NCBI GenBank assembly: GCA_017461225.1
Contig: JAFTYV010000036.1
Location: forward strand, 1 to 38,152
DNA: 38,152 bases
Source of the DNA: Candidatus Methanomethylophilaceae archaeon
Lineage (GTDB): Archaea > Thermoplasmatota > Thermoplasmata > Methanomassiliicoccales > Methanomethylophilaceae
Reading direction: 5' to 3'
In this document: positions 15,897-23,900 of the stretch, in pieces
How positions within the stretch are numbered: position 1 is the first letter of the stretch
How the letters are laid out: every line of letters begins with the position of its first letter
The notes under the pieces: generated by a model
What the model was told of the DNA's origin: nothing
The model's input: the letters and a program-made list of their open reading frames with translations, nothing else
The model's database searches: none
Made by a program: the position numbers and the translations under genes

Positions 15897-16763
15897 ATGT
15901 GTGACGGCGTTCCGGACGACATAGTCGAGGTGAGGGACCTGGTGGTCCGTTTCGGTGACTTCACGGCGGTGGACGGCATATCGTTCGATGTCCGCCGCGG
16001 GGAGATATTCGGTTTCCTGGGGCCCAACGGCGCCGGGAAGACCACGACCATACGCACCGTCACCACGATCCAGAAACCGACCTCCGGGAGCGTGACCATA
16101 GACGGTCACGACACGGAGGACGACTACATCGCCGCACGCTCGTGCATAGGCATCGCGCAGCAGCACATCAGCCTGGACAAGGACCTGACCGTCCGCCAGA
16201 ACCTGAGGCACCATGCGATGCTCCACAAGATCCCCCGCTCCGAGATGACGGAACGCATCGAGTCGACCGCGTCGATCCTCGAGCTCGGCGACTACATGGA
16301 CCGCAGGATAGAGAACCTCTCCGGGGGATGGAAGCGCAAGGCATCCATCATCTGCTCCATAATCCACGAGCCGTCCGTCCTGTTCCTGGACGAGCCCACC
16401 GCCGGACTGGACACCCGTTCCCGTCACATGCTGTGGGACCTGGTACGCATGCTGAACCGCAGGGGGACCACGATATTCCTCACCACCCACTACATCGAGG
16501 AGGCGGAGTCCCTGTGCGACAGGGTGGCCATCATCAACCGCGGCCGTCTGGTGGCCATGGGCACCGTCGACGAGCTGAGGGCCATGGTGGGGAACGTGAC
16601 CGTGGACGTGACGGACCACGAGGGGAGGGTGACCAAGCACCACTTCCCGGACCGCGAGGCCGCACGTGGGTACACCGAGGGTCTGGACTTCTTCTTCAAC
16701 GTCCGCAGGACGACGCTCGAGGACGTGTTCCTGGAGCTCACCGGCGAGGGGGGACTTGCATGA
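15897..16763 (+). CDS. ABC-2 type exporter, ATP-binding protein, second copy
   Basis: A 288-residue ATPase, paralogous to the one at 977-1858. Walker A GPNGAGKT near 38, Q-loop IAQQH, signature NLSGGWKRK (again tryptophan), Walker B VLFLDEPTAGLDT, and switch histidine LTTHY are all intact. The C-terminal extension differs most between the two copies, which may reflect a different partner or cargo. The start could be ATG at 15897 or GTG at 15885; neither has a clear ribosome site. Operator site 4 just upstream ties this gene to the corrinoid-block regulon, and the stop overlaps the permease ATG (ATGA). Substrate unknown. Confidence 0.9.
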   Translation: MCDGVPDDIVEVRDLVVRFGDFTAVDGISFDVRRGEIFGFLGPNGAGKTTTIRTVTTIQKPTSGSVTIDGHDTEDDYIAARSCIGIAQQHISLDKDLTVRQNLRHHAMLHKIPRSEMTERIESTASILELGDYMDRRIENLSGGWKRKASIICSIIHEPSVLFLDEPTAGLDTRSRHMLWDLVRMLNRRGTTIFLTTHYIEEAESLCDRVAIINRGRLVAMGTVDELRAMVGNVTVDVTDHEGRVTKHHFPDREAARGYTEGLDFFFNVRRTTLEDVFLELTGEGGLA

Positions 16764-17518
16764 CGAACCCCCTGACGATCCTGGACGAGACGTACCGCGT
16801 GGCGTGGGGGGACCTGTGCTACCTCAGGGGGAACGTGGTGGAGGTCCTGCTGACCGGTCTGGTCGGACCCATCCTGTACCTCCTGGCGTTCGGATACGGA
16901 CTCGGCGGGAGCATGGAGGGCGGTTCCTCGGAGTACCTGGCGTTCATCATCCCCGGCATCATCTCCCTGGCAACGCTGTCGGGGACGTTCAGCACCGTCG
17001 CCATGAAGATCCTGGTCCAGAGGCTGTTCTACATGAGCTTCGACGAGCTCCTGCTCTGCCCGGTGCACATAACCTCGGTCATACTGGGGAAGACCCTCTC
17101 CGGCGTGATACGCGCCGTCGTGTGCTGCACAGTGATAATGGGTCTCGGATGCATCCTCTCCCCGTCGGTGGAGTTCTCACTGGGCGCGATGGGTGTGGTG
17201 GTCCTCGCGAGCCTGACGTTCTCCCTCTTCGGGCTCCTCGCCGGCATGGTCACGAACAAGACGCAGAAGCTGTCCCTGTTCACAAGCATAGTCATCGTCC
17301 CGATGACCTTCCTCTGCGGGACCCTGTTCAACGTGTCCGCGTTGCCGGCGTTCGCCGCGTACGTGGTGTACCTCCTCCCGCTGACCCATGTCAGCCAGCT
17401 GGTGAGGGGGTTCATGCTCGACACGGGCATCCCGTTGGATTCGGTGGCCATCCTGCTGGCGTACACGGCGCTGTTCTTCGGCCTGTGCTACTGGATGATC
17501 AAGACACACAGGTGCTGA
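16760..17518 (+). CDS. ABC-2 type exporter, membrane permease, second copy
   Basis: A 252-residue permease with about six spans and the motifs ILYLLAFGYGLG, FDELLLC and PMTFLCGTLF shared with the copy at 1855-2601. Four-base overlap with its ATPase. Probably a homodimeric exporter. It ends 146 bases before the unrelated ATPase gene, and the gap holds tandem repeats. Confidence 0.91.
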   Translation: MTNPLTILDETYRVAWGDLCYLRGNVVEVLLTGLVGPILYLLAFGYGLGGSMEGGSSEYLAFIIPGIISLATLSGTFSTVAMKILVQRLFYMSFDELLLCPVHITSVILGKTLSGVIRAVVCCTVIMGLGCILSPSVEFSLGAMGVVVLASLTFSLFGLLAGMVTNKTQKLSLFTSIVIVPMTFLCGTLFNVSALPAFAAYVVYLLPLTHVSQLVRGFMLDTGIPLDSVAILLAYTALFFGLCYWMIKTHRC

Positions 17519-17554
17519 CCGTGGTGCTGATGCCGGTTTCTGATAACGGTGTTT

Positions 17555-17632
17555 ACAACCAATTCTGGTTGTAAAAATTATTACATTCATTTTTGGTTGT
17601 AAAAATTATTACATTCAAATTTGGTTGTAAAA
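17555..17632. repeat. 28-bp tandem repeats and an inverted repeat before the DUF234 ATPase
   Basis: TGGTTGT starts at 17566, 17594 and 17622, a period of 28. Units one and two share 24 leading bases (TGGTTGTAAAAATTATTACA and on); the third keeps the first 11. Each full unit holds TGTAA-N6-TTACA, an inverted repeat. The first unit also forms ACAACCA-ATTC-TGGTTGT (17555-17572). It resembles a multi-site operator or promoter array rather than a mobile element. Confidence 0.7.
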
Positions 17633-17664
17633 TATTTGAACACGGAGATGGATGCCGTACCATC

Positions 17665-19101
17665 ATGAACGGGTTCATAGGTCGTGAGTCGGAGCTATCG
17701 CATCTGGAACGTGTCTACCGTGAGGAGCGTATCAAGACCTGTATGATCTACGGTCGTCGCCGTATAGGTAAGACGGCATTGTTGGCGGAGTTCGCATCGG
17801 ATAAACCGAATCTGTTCGTGGAGTTCGATGATGCTCTCCCGGCAACTAATCTCGAGATTCTGGATAAGGTACTTTCAGATCATACGGGTACGGAGGTCAA
17901 GAGTCCGAGTATGCGCCATTCCATGGATGTCATCTATGGGATATGTGCATCCGAGAAGGGGATGGTTGTGATTTTCGACGAGCTACCGTATCTGACCTCC
18001 AGATTCAAACCCGCGGCATCGGAACTCCAGCATCTTGTGGACAGATTGGTCAGGGACACCGACGCCATGGTGATCGTATGCGGGTCCTCCATCTCGCTCA
18101 TGATCGATGAGGTCTTCAGGACAGATAAACCGTTATTCGGTCGCTTCATGTTCTGCATCCACCTCCAACCGTTCTCATTGGAGGAGGTGCGTGGTTTCCA
18201 TCCATCCGTTCCGGATCGCGATCTCTTGAACCTGTACCTGGTGCTGGGGGGAATCACAGCATACCACTCCCTGGTGGGGGATCACGGCTTCCGGGAATCC
18301 ATGAACAGGTACATACTCAACAGATTCGGATTCATACAGAGCGACATACTCCATACAATATCCACAGAGGTGAGGGGCAGGGGCCCGGAGATATCTTCGA
18401 TCTTCAAATCCATAGTGGCCGGTGACAATGCGTATGGGGCGATACGCAACCGCACGGGGATAAGCGAGACGGAACTCACGAGATGCATGGACATCCTCAT
18501 GACCACGGACATGGTGAGGAAGGTGGACTGCATGTTGAAACCAAAGAAGTCCAAGATGTACGAGATCGCGGATCCCATGACATCGTTCTACTACTCCGTG
18601 GTGGATAGGAACAGGACGGTTCTGGAGAATTGTTCCGGGGATGTGTATGAGGGCTTCTCCCAACTCGTGTCATCGCATCTCGGGAAGGTGTTCGAACAGT
18701 ACTGTAGGGATTTCGTATCCAAGTGCTACACATGTTCCATGATCGGTACCTGGTGGGGGCCGGCACCCATAATAAAGGGGGGCTCACCCGTGGTGGAGGA
18801 TGACGGACGCATCCTGATGGAGGATGCGGATATCGATGTGGTTGCGATCATACGCAGGGGCAACGACCGCATAAACCTGTTCGGGGAATGCAAGTACACC
18901 AACGCGCCTATGGGCTTCGGCACATTCAACACCCTGAAGGGCAGAGTGGAGTCCCTGAAAGGATCGTACAACAGCAGGTTCGCACTATTCTCCGTATCCG
19001 GTTTCACCGATGAACTGGTGGAGTATGCGACAGAGAACGGGGTGCTCCTCTTCGATCTGGATATTCTGGTGGGGAGGAGACCCGCCCCGGAGATCATCTG
19101 A
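17665..19101 (+). CDS. archaeal ATPase with DUF234/PD-(D/E)XK-like C-terminal domain
   Basis: A 478-residue protein of the archaeal AAA-type ATPase family that ends in DUF234. The N-terminal opening FIGRESELSHLE is typical. Walker A is GRRRIGKT (30-37), Walker B VVIFDE (101-106), and an arginine/sensor region with CGSSISLM follows. A winged-helix-like middle is followed by a C-terminal domain with D391 (ADIDVVAI) and E408-x-K410 (FGECKY), the spacing of a PD-(D/E)XK nuclease core. The family is widespread in archaeal genomes, often in many copies, with no settled role; a defence or selfish-element role has been suggested by its spread. The start at 17665 is chosen because the family begins close to FIGRE; upstream in-frame sequence is repeat DNA. 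Codon use is less GC-biased than neighbours, which hints at transfer. Confidence 0.88.
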   Translation: MNGFIGRESELSHLERVYREERIKTCMIYGRRRIGKTALLAEFASDKPNLFVEFDDALPATNLEILDKVLSDHTGTEVKSPSMRHSMDVIYGICASEKGMVVIFDELPYLTSRFKPAASELQHLVDRLVRDTDAMVIVCGSSISLMIDEVFRTDKPLFGRFMFCIHLQPFSLEEVRGFHPSVPDRDLLNLYLVLGGITAYHSLVGDHGFRESMNRYILNRFGFIQSDILHTISTEVRGRGPEISSIFKSIVAGDNAYGAIRNRTGISETELTRCMDILMTTDMVRKVDCMLKPKKSKMYEIADPMTSFYYSVVDRNRTVLENCSGDVYEGFSQLVSSHLGKVFEQYCRDFVSKCYTCSMIGTWWGPAPIIKGGSPVVEDDGRILMEDADIDVVAIIRRGNDRINLFGECKYTNAPMGFGTFNTLKGRVESLKGSYNSRFALFSVSGFTDELVEYATENGVLLFDLDILVGRRPAPEII

Positions 19102-19104
19102 GGG

Positions 19105-19680
19105 TCAGAGGACCGCGCCGCTGCGGGAGATCACCGTCTCCACGACCTCCACGTCCCTGCCGGACCCATGTGCGGCCTGTCTCACCAGGTTGACCAGAGC
19201 CCTGCAGCAGGGGACCTCCATCCTGACGACCTCGACCCTGTTCACCGGGTTCTCGGACAGTATTGCGGCGATCTTGTCGAAACGGGACCTGTCGTCCAGC
19301 TTGGGGCACCCGATGATCACGGGCCTCCCTCTGATGAACCTGTCCCTGAAGTCGTCGGTCGAGAACGCGGTGCAGTCCGCGGCGATGACGAGGGTGTCCC
19401 TGAAGAAGGACGACACCGGCGACACGAGACCGATCTGTATGGGCCACTGGTACCCGGGTTCCGCCATGATGCATGGGGATCCCCCGATCTCCCCGGAGGT
19501 GAACGAGATCGCACCCAGGGGACACGCCGGCAGGCAGTCGCCCAGGCCGTCGCACACGTCCGCCCTGACGAGGGCGGCCTTGCCGTCGACCATCTGGATG
19601 GCGCCCTCGTGGCACGCGGTGACGCAGAGCCCGCATCCGTCGCACTTCTCCCTGTCTATGGAGACCTTCCTTCCTATCAT
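19105..19680 (-). CDS. 4Fe-4S ferredoxin-domain protein, function unknown
   Basis: A 191-residue cytoplasmic protein. Residues 1-60 form a two-cluster ferredoxin domain: C13, C16, C19, C23 and a second, altered set C43, C49, C53 (CDGLGDCLPAC) preceding PLGAISF. The remaining 130 residues contain conserved-looking cysteines in AADCTAF, IIGCPKLDD and EVPCCRAL, a pattern I know from a family of uncharacterised iron-sulfur proteins in anaerobes. Probably an electron carrier or sensor; the partner is unknown. It starts with ATG at 19680 and ends convergently three bases after the ATPase stop. Confidence 0.85.
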   Translation of the reverse strand: MIGRKVSIDREKCDGCGLCVTACHEGAIQMVDGKAALVRADVCDGLGDCLPACPLGAISFTSGEIGGSPCIMAEPGYQWPIQIGLVSPVSSFFRDTLVIAADCTAFSTDDFRDRFIRGRPVIIGCPKLDDRSRFDKIAAILSENPVNRVEVVRMEVPCCRALVNLVRQAAHGSGRDVEVVETVISRSGAVL

Positions 19681-19738
19681 GCCCTCCGTATCGGCGTGCG
19701 GGTATAACCGTTGACCGTCCGGTCGGTCGGCGGATGCG

Positions 19739-20326
19739 TCATGCCGACTGGACGATGGTCGCCATCACGGTCCCGGTGTAGGTGTTAAGCTCCCCGTCCT
19801 CCACGACCTCGAGGGTCCATTCGGTGTCGAACCCCACCGGACCGGAGGTGCTGTCGAGGCCGAACACGAGGGTGATCCCGACCGAGTGGTGTCCGTCCAG
19901 CAGACCTGGGTCGTCGAACGTCCACACGGTGTGGCCGGATCCTCCCCCGTCCATCTGTGAGACCAGGGTGTGGTCGTCTGGGCCGGACGAGATGCGGTAG
20001 TCGGTGTCGGAGCCGGTGATGCGGGTCCCGGTGATGTCGTGGACGAACCTCATCCCGATGACGTGCAGGTCCCCCTCCACGGACACCCGCATGACGAGGG
20101 TCCCGTCGTCGGCGTCGAGGTCCAGCACCATCTCAGCCGTCCCCGTACCGAGTCCGTGGTCGATGTACGCGCCATGGGTCCCGTCCAGGGTGCAGTCCAG
20201 GTCGTCCAGCTGGACGGTGCTCCCGTCCACGTACCGGAGCGGGGTGGAGTCGGCCGCGTACACGCACAGCGAGGCCAGGATCGCCACGATGCCCAGGGCG
20301 ACCGCCTCCTTGGTGGTTCCGTTCAT
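19739..20326 (-). CDS. exported or membrane-anchored hypothetical protein
   Basis: A 195-residue protein I do not recognise. Residues 8-25 (AVALGIVAILASLCVYAA) form a signal or anchor segment; the rest is rich in aspartate, glycine and threonine with alternating hydrophobics, as in a beta-sandwich domain outside the cell. The ATG at 20326 is preferred because it puts the hydrophobic segment right after a short charged start; an upstream TTG at 20353 would add nine unlikely residues. No Shine-Dalgarno is seen, so the mRNA may be leaderless. Confidence 0.65.
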   Translation of the reverse strand: MNGTTKEAVALGIVAILASLCVYAADSTPLRYVDGSTVQLDDLDCTLDGTHGAYIDHGLGTGTAEMVLDLDADDGTLVMRVSVEGDLHVIGMRFVHDITGTRITGSDTDYRISSGPDDHTLVSQMDGGGSGHTVWTFDDPGLLDGHHSVGITLVFGLDSTSGPVGFDTEWTLEVVEDGELNTYTGTVMATIVQSA

Positions 20327-20408
20327 GGATTTAACATTCGTTATGTCATACAAAAGGCTGTAGGATATTGGATGTGGGCGGCCATTACATCGTCCTCATC
20401 CTAAACCG

Positions 20409-20416
20409 CTTATATA
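20409..20416 (+). promoter_or_regulatory. strong TATA box facing a gene-free, structured stretch
   Basis: CTTATATA preceded by AAACCG resembles promoters of archaeal stable RNA genes. No plausible coding start follows; the expected transcript start is about 20438, at the edge of a structured segment. Confidence 0.5.
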
Positions 20417-20437
20417 CTCCAGAACGTACGGGGTACC

Positions 20438-20600
20438 GCCGGTGGGATCTGACGCTTCGCGTCAGGTTTCCTCACTTGAAGCCGCGGGACCCTCCGCCGG
20501 TGGGGTCGTGGACCGTCTATGGCGGTCCGGGGAAGCTTCCCCTGGTTCCGCGGTGCTTCTGTCATCCATCCCTGTCAATCATGCCGGGGACAGGTCGTCA
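20438..20600 (+). ncRNA. candidate structured non-coding RNA
   Basis: The 417-base gap 20327-20743 has no credible gene, but this part folds well by eye. A 7-bp hairpin CTGACGC-TTC-GCGTCAG lies at 20449-20465. A 10-bp stem then pairs 20478-20487 (GAAGCCGCGG) with 20548-20559 (CCGCG, GT bulge, GCTTC), and encloses three hairpins: 20488-20507 (GACCC/GGGTC), 20510-20528 (GGACCG/CGGTCC) and 20529-20542 (GGGGAAGCTTCCCC). That is a four-way junction. A further 6-bp stem is at 20571-20594. It does not match RNase P, SRP or 5S signatures I know. Ends are guesses. Confidence 0.42.
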
Positions 20601-20743
20601 TCGTCCGAGGTCAGGATGGGGATGATCGATACTGATTCACGGGCCACGTGCAAAATGAACGGATCTGCCGATGCGGATCGATGTGGGAAACACGGTTCGG
20701 AACGACATAGGAACCACAGATAAGGAAATGAAGAAGAGATGAG

Positions 20744-20816
20744 TGCAGCCGCCGGGATTCGAACCCGGGCAATGAGCTTGGAAGGCTCAGATCCTAACCA
20801 GCTAGATCACAGCTGC
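20744..20816 (-). tRNA. tRNA-Gly (anticodon UCC)
   Basis: A complete 73-base cloverleaf. The acceptor GCAGCTG pairs with CGGCTGC (one G-U), with discriminator A; the anticodon arm is TGAGC-CTTCCAA-GCTCA with anticodon TCC at 20782-20780; the T arm is CCGGG-TTCGAAT-CCCGG. The D arm ATCT/GGAT has loop AGCTGGTTA. CCA is not encoded and no intron is seen. Confidence 0.96.
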
Positions 20817-20840
20817 ACTAAAACTCCTGTATCTTTACTA

Positions 20841-20850
20841 ACTATAAATA
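20841..20850 (-). promoter_or_regulatory. TATA box of tRNA-Gly
   Basis: TATTTATAGT on the minus strand, about 26-33 bases upstream of the tRNA 5' end at 20816, as expected for an archaeal stable-RNA promoter. Confidence 0.6.
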
Positions 20851-20908
20851 CCTTTCTACAGGCTGGATTCCACTGGCCCGATCCCCCGGACCCGGACCCG
20901 GCAAGCTG

Positions 20909-20936
20909 TTTATCTACGCACCGGGGGATACCCCGG
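20909..20936 (+). promoter_or_regulatory. TATA box and start-proximal hairpin of the TPR gene
   Basis: TTTATCTA at 20909-20916 predicts initiation near 20937, so the mRNA is probably leaderless. Between them lies the perfect 6-bp hairpin CCGGGG-GATA-CCCCGG (20921-20936), ending two bases before the ATG; it would be in DNA only if the mRNA is leaderless. Confidence 0.45.
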
Positions 20937-20938
20937 AC

Positions 20939-23900
20939 ATGAGCGGCACCCCCGTGTTCCAGGACCAGAAGGACCTCCGTCTTTGGAGACGCATCAGAGG
21001 CGAAGGCATCCACAGGATCACGGGGCTGTTCACGGGGGGACTGCCTCCCCTGTGCGACGAGGTCGTGTCCAGGGAGGGCAGCGTCCATCCCGCGATCCTC
21101 ACGGAGCTCATAGATGCCCTCGGCCGTTCCGACACCAGACCGTCCCGCGACCTCCTGGAGCGCATAGTCCAGAGGAGCCGCGCCACGGACTGCACCCCGT
21201 CTGTAGCCGCCGCCCGTCTCCTGCTGGCCCAGGGGGACCACCGCGGTGCGACCGAGGTCCTGTCCCTGTCGGCAAGGTCGGGGGAGGTCCTGAACAGGGC
21301 CCTGGTGTCGATGGAGATCGCTGTGGCAGCCGGGAACCCGGAGGCCGCACGCGACTCGGCCCTGAGGGCGTACCAGATAGACCCGTCCATCCCGGAGCCG
21401 TACGCGGTCCTCAGGGACGTGGACGGGACGGACTGGGACCAGAGGCAGAACATACAGATCATACTGGATGGCGGCAGGCCGGTCAACCCCCCTTCCGAGG
21501 GGAGGGCGCAGGAGCTGTACCGCATCTACCACGAGTGGTTCAGGGGGAGCCGCAGCGCCGCCACGGACCTGCTGGCCGGATCCTCCCACCACAGGGCCGG
21601 AGACCCCGAGTTCATCCTCGCGTCCGCCCGCATCGCGGCGGACGAGGGCGACTGGCACTCGGCCTGCAGGATGTACGGGGGACTGGTCTCCTCCGGCGGG
21701 GCACCGTCCTTCGTTGTCTGCGAGGCGGCGGAGGCCCTCCTGGCGTCCGGCGACCCGCTGGGTGCGCTGGAGATGTACGGTCTCGCCGAGCAGACCAGCG
21801 TCCGTGTGATGCGCGGGATCCTCCGCTGCCACATGGAGGCGGGGGACATGGCGGAGGCCATGGACTCCCTGCGCTCGTACCTGGACAGCGAGTTCACGGA
21901 CCTGGGGGACCACATAGCCGCCGTCTCCATGCTGTCCGGGGCGTCGATGCACGCGGAGGCCGCGGGGATACTGTCGTCCCTGGAGCGCATGTACCCGAAC
22001 GATCCCGGCGTCCTGGCCTGCGTGTCGTGCACCAGGTCCGCACGCGGCGACGTGCCGGGTGCGATGGCCGCGGTGTCGTCGGCGATCAGACGCGATCCCG
22101 GAAACGTCCCCGCGAGGGTCCAGAGGGCGCGCCTCCTGCTGATGTCCGGCAACCCGGAGGCGGCGGAGAGGGAGTGCAACGGCGCCCTGGGGAGGGCACC
22201 CGGCGACAGGGGCGCCGAGACCGTCCTGAGGGACGTGCTCGTGGAGCTCGGCAGGACCGGGGAGGCCGTCGAGCTCTGCAGGCGCCTGATCGAGGGGGAC
22301 CACTCCGACACGGGGTCCATGTCCGTCCTCGCGGAGCTGCTGGCATCCGAGGGGGAGCCCGAGGGCGCGGAGGCCGTGCTCCGTAGGTCCATGAAGGCCG
22401 ATCCCGGTCTGCCCAACTGCGTGTCCGCCGTGCGCACGCTCGTCGCCCACGGCATGTACCGCGAGGCGCTGTCCGTCTGCAGGGACGTGGAGTCCATGCA
22501 TCCCGGAGACCCGATGGTCAGGCGCCTGAGGGGCAACGCGGAGTACGGGCTGGGGAACCACCTGGCCGCCTCGATGGCGTTCCTGTCCGCCGCGGAGGCC
22601 TCTCCGCACGATCCCGAGATATGGCACTCCAAGGGGATGGCCGACGAGGCGCGCGGGGACCTGGAGTCCGCCGCCGATGCCTACGACAGGGCGATCCTGC
22701 TGGACCTCGGCGAACCAAGTTACTGGATATCCAAATCGCACATACAGGAGAGGAACGGGGACATGCACGGTGCGGTGGAGTCGCTCAACCGCGCCATGGA
22801 GCTGGACCCCGGTTCCATATACGCACCGGTCTGCAAGGCCAGGATACTGTCCTCCCGGTCGATGTACCGCGAGGCCCTCCACTTCCTGGACATGGCCGCG
22901 GAGATCGAACCCGGGAACGTCCTGCTCCTCAGGGAGAGGATCTGCGCCATGGCGGAGGTGGGGAGGTACGCCGAGGCCATGTCCCTGGGGGAGTCCGACC
23001 CCGGAGCGGTCTCCGTCCCGGTGGTGGCGATAGCGCTCGCCAAGTGCCATCTCGAGACGGGTTCCACCGAGGGTGCGCTGTCCGTCCTTGACGCCTCATC
23101 GGAATCGAACCCCGATTCCATCCACATCCTCAGGGCGAGGGCAGAGGTCCTCGCCGTGGGTGGCGACATGGATGCGGCACTGACGGTCTGCGACAGGCTG
23201 GAGTCCATGGCCCCGGACGATGCGGACGTCATGCGCTTCGTATCCAAGGTCAACAGGATGGCCGGGAGGACCGACGTGGCCGACAGGATAGACGGGACCA
23301 CTGGGTCGGACAGGCCCGCTCCCGGTGTCAGGAGGACGGACAGGTCCGTCCCCGTCGAGGATGCGACCACACTGTACGCCATGGCATCTTCCCTTCTGGC
23401 GGCGGGCGAGTACAAGGGGGCGCTGAGGACGGTGGACCGTCTGATCCCCATGTCCCCCACCAACCCGTCGTACTCGTCGCTCAAGGCGAGGGTCCTGTTC
23501 TCAATGGGCGACTACAGGTCGTCCGCCACGGTGACCGAGTCCGCCCTGGAGCTGAGTCCGAACGATCCCGGGCTCCGCGAGGTCATGGGCGACCTCCGCG
23601 TGGTCCTCGGCGACGACCGCGGCGCGGTGTCCGAGTACGACACCGCCGTGGTGTACGGTGCGGACTCCGCCGATGTGCACCTGAAGCGCGGGGAGGCCCA
23701 CGAGAGGCTCGGCGACACCGTCCGTGCCGCGGAGGACTACCGCATCGTCGTGTCCAGGGATCCGTCACGCGTCGGCGTGGAGGAGAGGTTGGTCAGGATG
23801 CTCATCGACAGGTCGGAGTACGCCACCGCGGAGGCCCATGTGGCCAACATCCTCCACAGGGACCCGTTCAGGGTCGGGGCGATACTCCTCAGGGCGGAGA

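Noticed and set aside
15885-17518. the two ABC-2 pairs as a recent segmental duplication or mobile unit
   Set aside because: The copies differ throughout, especially in the ATPase C-terminus, and no flanking repeats or transposase genes are present; an old duplication is enough.
17555-17632. CRISPR array
   Set aside because: Units are directly tandem with no unique spacers, and only two and a half copies exist.
20438-20600. RNase P, SRP or 5S RNA
   Set aside because: I could not find the RNase P conserved blocks, the SRP helix 8 loop sequence or the 5S consensus on either strand.
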